A stretch of DNA of 46,568 nucleotides from contig JANQPA010000023.1 in NCBI GenBank assembly GCA_028285545.1, positions 1-46,568 of the forward strand. The letters run 5' to 3'. Below the pieces are notes generated by a model that saw only the letters and a program-made list of their open reading frames with translations, was not told the DNA's origin and searched no databases. The first letter of the stretch is position 1. Every line of letters starts with the position of its first letter. This stretch comes from Saprospiraceae bacterium. GTDB taxonomy: Bacteria; Bacteroidota; Bacteroidia; Chitinophagales; Saprospiraceae. Shown one piece after another: positions 16,627-26,533 of this stretch. The translations under genes were made by a program, and so were the position numbers.

Positions 16627-19600
16627 CTATTTATTCCCTAAACTCAGAATGGTTATTTCAATCCGTTGGTTCTGGGCACGGCCCTCTTCAGTATCATTTG
16701 AAGCAATAGGGAAACGCTTTCCGTATCCTTTAAATAATACTCTCCATTTGGCAATTCCAAGATTGACGAGGTAATCAGATATAGATTTTGCCCTTTTTGT
16801 CGAAAGTTCATCACAGTACCAATCTGGAGGGAGAGAATTGGTATGACCCCCAATCTCAATGGCTACAGTTTTATTACTTTCTAAGAAGGAATGTAATTCA
16901 TCTAAAACTGGAAAATACCTTTCTTGAATCTTGGTACTATCGGCTTGAAATTGTAGGGCTTCTATACGAATCTTTTGCCCTTCAGCAACACTTTCAACTG
17001 CTAATTCTGGGATTTTTCTCTTTTCTACAAAAACAGAAGAAGTGTCTACACAACCTTTAGCATCTGTAACGCTTACAATGTGTTTACCAAAGGTTAAGGC
17101 GGATGCTGTAGCTGTAGTTTCACCATTATCCCAGGCAATGGTATAATTAGGAGTACCTCCTTTGGCTTCAACAGAGGCCTTACCATCTTGGGTTGTCTCA
17201 TCTCGAGCAGCTTGAAGGAAGGCAGTCGAAGAGTTTAGTTCAGCAGGAGCCTCTAAAGTGACCTCAGCGCTTACCTTTTTACCCTGGCTATCGGTTACGG
17301 TTACCGAATAATTTCCTGCACTGATGGATTGGGCTTCCTCTCCAGAAATTGACGGATTATTCCATTCATATTGGAAGGGGCCTTTTCCTCCTTTATGGTT
17401 TACCCTTAATGCAGCTTCGTCTGCAAAACAATTAATAGCTGTGACTACCTCAATATTAGCTTCCAGGGGAAGAATATTCTCTTTAATTCCGATTTCAGCT
17501 ACTGCCTGGCAGCCATTTTCGTCGGTAATGGTCACTTGATGGATTCCAGGAGCTAATTTGCTGGCTTCCTGGGTAGTTTCACCATTGTCCCAGGCATATG
17601 TATAGTTCCCGTTACCCCCTTTAACATTAAAGCTTGCTTTTCCGTCTTCATTATCAGTACTGGCGGATTCTACTTTTTGGATACTATAGGATAACTGTCT
17701 GGGTTGAACAATTCTAAAAGTAGCAGAAGTTGTATTGCCCACCGCATCGGTAACACTTACCTGGTAGTCTCCGGCCCCTAAATCACTAACGGTTTCTCCA
17801 TCAAGGCTGGCCTCACTCCAAGATACCTGGAAAGGACCTTTTCCCCCTTGATAACTAACTTTTAAGGCAGCAGTGGTTTCACCATAACAGTTGATGGAAG
17901 CTATTTGCTCAAGACTAGCGGTTAGTGGTAAAATGTTTTCTGTAATTTCTACCTGAGCGGTAGTACTACAATTATTTTGGTCGGTTAAAGTAACGGTATG
18001 CTGACCAGGTGCTAGGTTATTTACTTCCTCAGTGTTTGCTCCATTATCCCAGGCAATACTAAAAGAACCAGTACCACCATTGACTTCTACTTTAGCCTTT
18101 CCATCTTCATTATCCGTAGTTGCAGGTTCCAGGACCGTGGCTGTAGCTGTGATTTCAGTGGGTTGGTTAATGGTGTATTGGGCCTGGGTAACACTACCTT
18201 TACTGTCTGTGATGGTTACTGAATAATTTCCTGCTTCAAGACCAGCTAGGTTAGATTCCTGGGAATTATCCTTACTCCATTGGAAAGAAAAAGGCTTTTT
18301 GCCACCTTTCGGATTCACTCTTAAACCAGCCGTTGCACCCCCAAAACAATTGATTTCACTAGTTTGGATAATTGAAGCACTTAGAGGTAAAATGTTCTCA
18401 GTGATTTCCACCTCAGCAGATGTAGTACATCCATTGGCATCTTTTACTTGTATCGTATGAAGTCCCGGGCTTAATTTATTGGCTTTGGTACCCACCTCGC
18501 TATTATCCCAGGTAATATTATAGGGTGAAACACCACCTTGCACATTGAGTTCTGCCTGTCCATCCGAATTATCAGTGGTTGCTGGTGCAATAACACTAGC
18601 TTCAGCAGATAATTGCTTGGGTTCTTCCACTGTAAAGGAAGATGTAGTGGTCGTACCTTCTGCATCTGTGATATTCAATGTATAATTGCCGGCAGTCAGG
18701 TCATTGATAATGGCCACCGTAGCATTATTACTCCATTGGAATTGAAAGGGCCCTTTTCCACCATTCACGATTGCTTTTATTGAAGCACTTGCTTCACCTG
18801 TACAGTTTATTTCTGATAATTGTTGGATACTTGCGGTAAGTGGCAGAATGTTTTCTGTGATTTCAACTTCCTGGACGGTCTGACAATTGTTTCGATCACT
18901 AATGGTAACAGAATGTTTTCCAGGAGCAAGCCTTTTGGCAATTTGATCTAATTCATCATTATCCCAATTATAGGAATAACCCCCACTTCCTCCACTAGGC
19001 TCCACCTGGGCCTGGCCATCACTTTTTCCGGTGCTGGCTGGCTGAATAACCTGAATGCTGGCACTAACGGCCTCTGGTTGCTGAATGGAATAGGAAGCTG
19101 TTGTTTGACCTCCAACAGCATCGGTTATGGTAACTGAATATTCTCCTGCTTTTAAGTTGGATAACTTATCAGTAGTAGCATTATTACTCCATTGATATTG
19201 AAAAGGCCCTTTTCCGCCATTGGTACTCACACTAAGGCCGGCAGTAGCCTCGTCAAAACATGAAATAACGGCGGTAGGTTGAATGCTGGCACTAAGTGGA
19301 ATAATATCTTCCGTAATTTCTATCGAACCAACAACAGTACATCCTTTTTGATCTGTAACTGTAACTGTATGCACTCCAGGGGCTAATTGGGCTGCCTGAG
19401 AAATGGATTCATCGGTATCCCATTGATAAGTATAGTTTCCATTACCTCCATTAACCACCTGTACGCTTGCCTGTCCATCGGATTTCCCTGTTGAAGCAGG
19501 TGCTATGATTTTAAAATCCAGCTGCATGGCCTCTTTAGGATCTATTTTGAATTCGGCAGTAGCTGAATTGCCAACAGCATCGTTTACAGTTACAGAGTAA

Positions 19601-21123
19601 ACACCTTCAGATAAACTATTTATTTGACCTTGATCGCCTCCATTACTCCAAACATATTGAAAGGGTCCTTTCCCGCCATTAAATTTAGCCAACAGTCCTG
19701 CTGAATTGCTTCCAGGACAATCCAATTCAGTCGTTTGTTCAATTGAAACCGTAAGGGGAAGAACTGCACGACTCATATTTAATTCAGCTACGGTAGAACA
19801 GCCATTAGAATCGGTGATCGTAACTTGATGCTTTCCTTCCTCTAAAGCTACTGCCTGGGCTTTTGTTTCGCCATTATCCCATCGGTAGTTGTATTTTGAA
19901 GTTCCGCCACTTGCTTCTACTGTGGCAACGCCATCCTTTGCTCCTTGATCACTCTCCGTCTTATTAATAGTGGTTGTTGCTTTTATACTAGGATCATTAA
20001 TTTCTACCTGCGCTATTTTCTTTCTCCCCCGACCATCAGTGACGGTCAGGTTGTAAACCCCTGGGCCAATGTTATTCAAATCTTTGGATTCACTTCCATC
20101 ACTCCAGGCATATTTATAGGGCGGAACGCCCCCGATTACACGAGCGGTAAGTACAGCATCTTTGACGGATGGATCGCAGCCCAATTCTTTATCTACAAGA
20201 GCTGTAACCGTTAAATTGGAACCTTTTTCAATTAAAAATAGCCCTTTATCTTCTGTAGCAATCCAAATGCCTCCATCTTTATCGGCGGCCATGGAGGTAG
20301 CAAATTCACTGGTAAAGTATTGTGCGGGGCCATATACGTTTACTTTTTCAGTTTCGGGATTATAGCTGGTGATTACATCGGATGATACCCAAAGACGTCC
20401 ATCTTTATCAAAAACGATGTCAGTTAGTCGCCCTTCGGTACTTCGTGCTGGAAGCTCTATAGGATACCATACATTCTTTTTATCTAAATTCCCAAAATAA
20501 TCAGTAGTCAATAACCAATCACCTGAAGGTCCTACAGCCACGCTAAGGATGTCGAAATATTTTTCCAATAATTCCCATTTCCCACGCTTGCTGACTAGTA
20601 CTCCCTCTTGGGTAGCGATCCATTCTCTACCTAGAGTGTCCAGGTATATTTTATTGACGTGATTAGATCTCATTTTTGAGGTCTTATCATTGATTTGTTC
20701 AATCAAGCTCAAACTGGGTTCTGTTTTTAGCTTAAAAGCTCCGGATTCAGTGGTACCCAGCCAGAGTTCATCTTTTTCAGCATTGTAAACGGCTGAAGTA
20801 AGAACATTGGTTTCGGATAATTCATTATTGAGTATTGGGTTGAGCTCATCTAAAGACCATTTGATGTTTGCATTTCCACCAGGTATAGACAATAAGGATT
20901 GATCCAGAGAAGAAATATTGACTGGTTCAGCATAGCTGAGATCATATACTTTGTATAGGCCATCCCGGTTGGCTACCCACTTTACATTATCTTCATCGAC
21001 ATGAATATTAAAGATAGGAGCTTGCCTGCTTACAGCGTCACAGCGAATAACTTGCATTGGCTCATCCTGAGCGACTAATACATTTGTCAGTAGTATGGAA
21101 AAAAAGAGTATAATTTTTCTCAT
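16627..21123 (-). CDS. Giant surface protein: propeller, SprB repeats, OmpA domain
   Basis: A 1498-residue protein; the ATG at 21123 gives a clean signal peptide ending VLVAQD. Residues about 20-300 are propeller-like, with repeated WVANRDGLYK, WLGTTESGAFKL, EWIATQEGV and GGIWIATEDKGLF blades, like sensor-type two-component propellers. Residues about 300-1380 are some 14 SprB-type modules (each with GG..PY.Y.W and a ..Y.VTITD. strand). They alternate in two classes: DG.A...GG and a class beginning INC or similar with GGKGPFQ. Residues about 1385-1498 are an OmpA C-terminal domain (IEIGGHTN, LSTKRAKSISDYL, NQRIEI) that should tether it to peptidoglycan. Probable roles are adhesion or envelope scaffolding; no type IX secretion CTD is seen. 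Confidence 0.88.
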   Translation of the reverse strand: MRKIILFFSILLTNVLVAQDEPMQVIRCDAVSRQAPIFNIHVDEDNVKWVANRDGLYKVYDLSYAEPVNISSLDQSLLSIPGGNANIKWSLDELNPILNNELSETNVLTSAVYNAEKDELWLGTTESGAFKLKTEPSLSLIEQINDKTSKMRSNHVNKIYLDTLGREWIATQEGVLVSKRGKWELLEKYFDILSVAVGPSGDWLLTTDYFGNLDKKNVWYPIELPARSTEGRLTDIVFDKDGRLWVSSDVITSYNPETEKVNVYGPAQYFTSEFATSMAADKDGGIWIATEDKGLFLIEKGSNLTVTALVDKELGCDPSVKDAVLTARVIGGVPPYKYAWSDGSESKDLNNIGPGVYNLTVTDGRGRKKIAQVEINDPSIKATTTINKTESDQGAKDGVATVEASGGTSKYNYRWDNGETKAQAVALEEGKHQVTITDSNGCSTVAELNMSRAVLPLTVSIEQTTELDCPGSNSAGLLAKFNGGKGPFQYVWSNGGDQGQINSLSEGVYSVTVNDAVGNSATAEFKIDPKEAMQLDFKIIAPASTGKSDGQASVQVVNGGNGNYTYQWDTDESISQAAQLAPGVHTVTVTDQKGCTVVGSIEITEDIIPLSASIQPTAVISCFDEATAGLSVSTNGGKGPFQYQWSNNATTDKLSNLKAGEYSVTITDAVGGQTTASYSIQQPEAVSASIQVIQPASTGKSDGQAQVEPSGGSGGYSYNWDNDELDQIAKRLAPGKHSVTISDRNNCQTVQEVEITENILPLTASIQQLSEINCTGEASASIKAIVNGGKGPFQFQWSNNATVAIINDLTAGNYTLNITDAEGTTTTSSFTVEEPKQLSAEASVIAPATTDNSDGQAELNVQGGVSPYNITWDNSEVGTKANKLSPGLHTIQVKDANGCTTSAEVEITENILPLSASIIQTSEINCFGGATAGLRVNPKGGKKPFSFQWSKDNSQESNLAGLEAGNYSVTITDSKGSVTQAQYTINQPTEITATATVLEPATTDNEDGKAKVEVNGGTGSFSIAWDNGANTEEVNNLAPGQHTVTLTDQNNCSTTAQVEITENILPLTASLEQIASINCYGETTAALKVSYQGGKGPFQVSWSEASLDGETVSDLGAGDYQVSVTDAVGNTTSATFRIVQPRQLSYSIQKVESASTDNEDGKASFNVKGGNGNYTYAWDNGETTQEASKLAPGIHQVTITDENGCQAVAEIGIKENILPLEANIEVVTAINCFADEAALRVNHKGGKGPFQYEWNNPSISGEEAQSISAGNYSVTVTDSQGKKVSAEVTLEAPAELNSSTAFLQAARDETTQDGKASVEAKGGTPNYTIAWDNGETTATASALTFGKHIVSVTDAKGCVDTSSVFVEKRKIPELAVESVAEGQKIRIEALQFQADSTKIQERYFPVLDELHSFLESNKTVAIEIGGHTNSLPPDWYCDELSTKRAKSISDYLVNLGIAKWRVLFKGYGKRFPIASNDTEEGRAQNQRIEITILSLGNK

Positions 21124-21682
21124 AGGGTAAATGAAATTCATTTAAACATTCTTATTTGGGTCGTCAAAATTCAATATTATTAAAGCTCTAATTGTTCGGA
21201 TGCTTTATTTCTGCAAATTTCTGATTTTATTTCTTAAAAAAATATCAACGAATTCTTAAAGCCTAAAATTACTTAACGCAAGAATTGGCCTTATAATATG
21301 GGGAAAGGCTGCAATTATTACTTAAATGAGGGATATTTTGGTGCATAATCATATGTTAGGTACCTAAAGGAATGAAAAGGTTGGGTTTTGCACTAGAGTA
21401 AAGGTGGATGGTCCCTTCGAGACAGAATCTTTTAAGAGTGAATTGCAAGTCTGAAATGAAAAGGTGCTAAAATGTTATTGGACATTGAAAATCTATATAG
21501 AATCCACCCTAAAGAAAACTTGAACAACTTCTTCTCAATGGACAGGCTTGATAACCTGAACAGGTAACAACATCCAAGGAAGTAAGGCCTCTGTCGAAAA
21601 GGAAAAGGTTTTTAACAAGCAATTCACGCATTTTACCTAAATTCATAGTGCTCTCATTGTAGAAACCTTAAAAACCGCCTAT
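21124..21682. other. 559-bp divergent promoter region
   Basis: Between divergently transcribed genes; no coding sequence seen. It should carry the promoters for the SprB-repeat protein (minus) and the DUF418 protein (plus), but I found no exact TAnnTTTG element in either direction, and no clear repeat. Confidence 0.55.
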
Positions 21683-22963
21683 ATGGAATCAACAGAAGGT
21701 CAGGACCTCACTCCGGATCAATTACCAGAAGAGACACAAGAATTTGTAAAAAAACCGGTGGCACCTGTGTCTTCCACCAATCGAATACACTTTTTAGATG
21801 AGATTAGAGGCTTTGCTTTATTGGGTATTTTGGTTATGAATATCCAGAATTTTTCGATGATTCTGGCTTCCTATATGAATCCTAATGCCCAAGGGGTTGC
21901 AGTGGGAATGGATAAAATAACCTATATTTTTACACATCTGTTTACAGATATGAAAATGATGTCTTTGTTCTCTATGTTGTTCGGAGCTGGGATGTTATTA
22001 TTCATTGAAAAAGCTAAAGAAAAACGTGGAAAATCTATTGGCTTACATCATAAAAGAATGTTCTGGCTACTGATATTGGGACTTATTCATGCCTATTTTA
22101 TTTGGCGGGGAGATATTTTAGTTATGTATGCTATTTGTGGAGTGATCATCTACTGGTTTAAAAATGCCAGCCCCAACTGGTTGATCATTACAGCAGTGGT
22201 ATTTTTCCTAATAGTTGCATCTTTTCTCTATTCAGTCGAATTATTTTGGGATTTTATGGAAGAGGAACAACAAGTTTCTATGGTGAATTCCTTCCAACCG
22301 GATCAAGAGACTATTGATGAAGAAGTTACAGCATATACAGGAAGTTGGCTAGATAGCCATAAAAAGCGTGTTTATGAGTCATCACAAAATCATCTTGCCA
22401 TTTTTGTTTTTATTTGGAGGGTGTTGGCCAATATGTTAATTGGAATGGCTCTGTTTAAGATGGGTATCCTCAAAGGTGACCGATCCAGACAATTCTATAA
22501 GCGATTTATGCTGATAGGTTTTGGCATAGGTTTTCCCTTAATTTCGGTAGGCATTATTCAAAATTTTGCTCATAATTGGGATACTCGATATTTTTTCGCT
22601 TATGGATTTCAATTTAATTACTTCGGTAGCATTTTTGTAGCCTTGGGATACATTGGATTAATTGCCTTATGGTCCAAATCAGAATTTCTGGCTGACCTTA
22701 AACGCCGTCTGGCGGCCGTGGGGCGTATGGCCTTTACCAATTACATTCTGCAATCCATCATTTGCACAATAATATTTTACGGTTTCGGTTTTGGGCTTTT
22801 TAACCAATTGGGCCGATTTCCTCAGCAGCTGATTGTTTTGGGAATCTGGGGAATCCAATTGGCCATTTCCCCCTGGTGGCTAAAACGCTATCGCTTCGGA
22901 CCGCTTGAATGGTTGTGGCGCACCTTAACATATGGAAAACGACAACCGATGAAAAGGTTTTAA
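21683..22963 (+). CDS. DUF418 (YeiB-family) membrane protein
   Basis: A 426-residue polytopic membrane protein. Family landmarks are RIHFLDEIRGFALLGILVMNIQNF near the N-terminus, the FSMLFGAGMLLF helix, RRMFWLL-type loop (HHKRMFWLLILGLIHAYFIW), and the C-terminal DUF418 region with VGRMAFTNYILQSIICT and SPWWLKRYRFGPLEWLWR. The family is widespread; its transport or acyl-transfer role is not settled. The 45-residue polar N-terminal extension (EGQDLTPDQLPEETQ) is cytoplasmic. It stands alone on its strand and is followed by a long hairpin terminator. Confidence 0.88.
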   Translation: MESTEGQDLTPDQLPEETQEFVKKPVAPVSSTNRIHFLDEIRGFALLGILVMNIQNFSMILASYMNPNAQGVAVGMDKITYIFTHLFTDMKMMSLFSMLFGAGMLLFIEKAKEKRGKSIGLHHKRMFWLLILGLIHAYFIWRGDILVMYAICGVIIYWFKNASPNWLIITAVVFFLIVASFLYSVELFWDFMEEEQQVSMVNSFQPDQETIDEEVTAYTGSWLDSHKKRVYESSQNHLAIFVFIWRVLANMLIGMALFKMGILKGDRSRQFYKRFMLIGFGIGFPLISVGIIQNFAHNWDTRYFFAYGFQFNYFGSIFVALGYIGLIALWSKSEFLADLKRRLAAVGRMAFTNYILQSIICTIIFYGFGFGLFNQLGRFPQQLIVLGIWGIQLAISPWWLKRYRFGPLEWLWRTLTYGKRQPMKRF

Positions 22964-22965
22964 CG

Positions 22966-23046
22966 GGTTCATGGATTCACGTGGACACGGGTACGGGGGA
23001 GATTAATCCGTGAATCCGTGTCCACGTAAATCCCATTTTTTCCTTA
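22966..23046 (+). terminator. Octamer-based terminator hairpin
   Basis: An 18-bp stem with one mismatch (22973-22990 with 23016-23033) and a T-rich tail (CATTTTTTCC). Read in units of eight, the right arm is CCGTGAAT, CCGTGTCC, ACGTAAAT and the left arm on the other strand is CCGTGTCC, ACGTGAAT, CCATGAAC. These are relatives of the octamers at 302-341 and 43990-44037. Confidence 0.75.
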
Positions 23047-23093
23047 TCTTAATGTTGATCTAATCACAATACAATTAATTAAATCACATTAGG

Positions 23094-25190
<2,097 letters not shown>

Positions 25191-25198
25191 TGACAAAT

Positions 25199-25206
25199 AA
25201 ATTTGC
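25199..25206 (+). promoter_or_regulatory. Candidate -7 element of DUF2911 gene
   Basis: TAAATTTG matches the Bacteroidota -7 consensus TAnnTTTG, 84 bp before the start codon. No good -33 TTG is found at the normal distance, so support is limited. Confidence 0.35.
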
Positions 25207-25290
25207 AAATGACAAAAGATTACTAAGCCCGAAATGAAATGGAGGGATTGGTAAGCTTTAAAACAATTTTTTAATTTCTAATTAAAAAAT

Positions 25291-26460
25291 ATGAAAAACC
25301 TACGCCCAATATTTTGCATGATTCTCCTTCTTCCCTTTATTTTATATAACTGCACTACCGAACAAGATAGTGGTAATTCAGGGGCATATGTAACCTTACT
25401 TGGTTCGGATACCATGGCTGTGGAATCTTTTAGCTTTGGTGATGATGGAGTAGAGGCAACTGTTATCCTACGCTCACCAAGAACTTCCCTGACTACTTAT
25501 CAATTGGTATTTAATGAGTCTGCTGGATTAGCATCTCTGGAAACCAAAAATTATGGGACAGATTTACCTGCAGAGGGCTCTTTGGTTAGCGAGCGGAGTA
25601 TCACCACTGAAGGAGATAGTCTAAAACTTGTTTTTCCCAGAAATGGAGAGATTCAGGAAAGAATGATGGCTGCTGAACCAAACGCTCTTCCCTTTATAGA
25701 TATGATTCATTGGCCCTTTGAATTGGTCCTGAAAAAAATGAAGGAGGAAGGAAAAACCAATCTATCTCAACCTTTAATAGCTGGCACCAGGACTCGTCCA
25801 TTTGTATTTAATATGATTGGTTCTGATTCCTTTTCACTTCAACATCCTAGTAGGGGTACTATGTTTGGTAAGGTTGGTGAAAATGGAGAACTGCTTTCTC
25901 TTGACGCCAGTAAAACGACTCGAAAATTAACAGTAAACAGAGTTGATGAGTTGGATATCCCCGGTCTTCTGGAAAGATTTAAAAAACTAGAAGAAGCTGG
26001 AAAGGGAATTGGTCCCCTTTCCGGAGCCGCAAAAACTGAGTCTAGCGTACAAGGAGCAAATTTTGTGGTCACCTTCGGACAACCTTCTAAAAGAGGTCGT
26101 GAATTATTTGGTGGCATAGTTCCCTGGAATCAGCGCTGGCGAACAGGAGCAAACCGAGCCACACATTTTAGTACAGATAAAGACCTGACTATTGGTGAAT
26201 TGGAAGTTCCGGCAGGAGATTATACCTTGTTTACCATTCCGGCCCCGGATGGAGGAACCTTAATTATCAATAAGCAAACTGGTCAGAATGGTCGATCGTA
26301 TAAGGAAGAAATGGATTTGGGAAGGGTCCCGATGGCTATTTCCAATGGAAATCCGGAAGTGGAGTTGTTTACGATTGATGTGGTGGAAAAGGAAGAAGGT
26401 GGAGCGATTCAATTAAAGTGGGGCGGGACGATGTTTGAGGTACCATTTGTTGTAAAGTAA
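25291..26460 (+). CDS. DUF2911 domain lipoprotein
   Basis: A 389-residue lipoprotein (lipobox ILYNC, Cys21). Residues about 30-230 form an N-terminal beta-rich region without a family I know. Residues about 250-389 are a DUF2911 domain: NFVVTFGQPSKRGRELFGG, VPWNQRWRTGANRATHFST, VPAGDYTLFTIP, and the closing IQLKWGGTMFEVPF. The family's function is unknown; it is common in Bacteroidota envelopes. It converges on the M14 peptidase gene across a perfect palindrome. Confidence 0.88.
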   Translation: MKNLRPIFCMILLLPFILYNCTTEQDSGNSGAYVTLLGSDTMAVESFSFGDDGVEATVILRSPRTSLTTYQLVFNESAGLASLETKNYGTDLPAEGSLVSERSITTEGDSLKLVFPRNGEIQERMMAAEPNALPFIDMIHWPFELVLKKMKEEGKTNLSQPLIAGTRTRPFVFNMIGSDSFSLQHPSRGTMFGKVGENGELLSLDASKTTRKLTVNRVDELDIPGLLERFKKLEEAGKGIGPLSGAAKTESSVQGANFVVTFGQPSKRGRELFGGIVPWNQRWRTGANRATHFSTDKDLTIGELEVPAGDYTLFTIPAPDGGTLIINKQTGQNGRSYKEEMDLGRVPMAISNGNPEVELFTIDVVEKEEGGAIQLKWGGTMFEVPFVVK

Positions 26461-26469
26461 AATATTAGG

Positions 26470-26520
26470 TTGAGCTGTATAAAAATTATTTTTTCAAAAA
26501 ATAATTTTTATACAGCTCAA
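26470..26520. terminator. Perfect 51-bp palindrome, bidirectional terminator
   Basis: Arms 26470-26494 and 26496-26520 are exact 25-nt reverse complements around a single C. The base of the stem is TTGAGCTGTA and the inner part is A/T runs. It lies 9 bp after the DUF2911 stop and 13 bp from the M14 stop, the place for a shared terminator of convergent genes; flanking A/T runs supply a U tract both ways. Confidence 0.85.
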
Positions 26521-26533
26521 AAAATCTCTTTCC

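Noticed and set aside
18032-20365. Several short open frames opposite the SprB-repeat gene
   Set aside because: They recur with the repeat period of the real gene and have no independent support.
21545-21590. TPP-riboswitch-like text (ACCTGAACAGGTAA)
   Set aside because: The CTGAGA box and the conserved 3' helix are missing, and the downstream DUF418 gene has no thiamine link.
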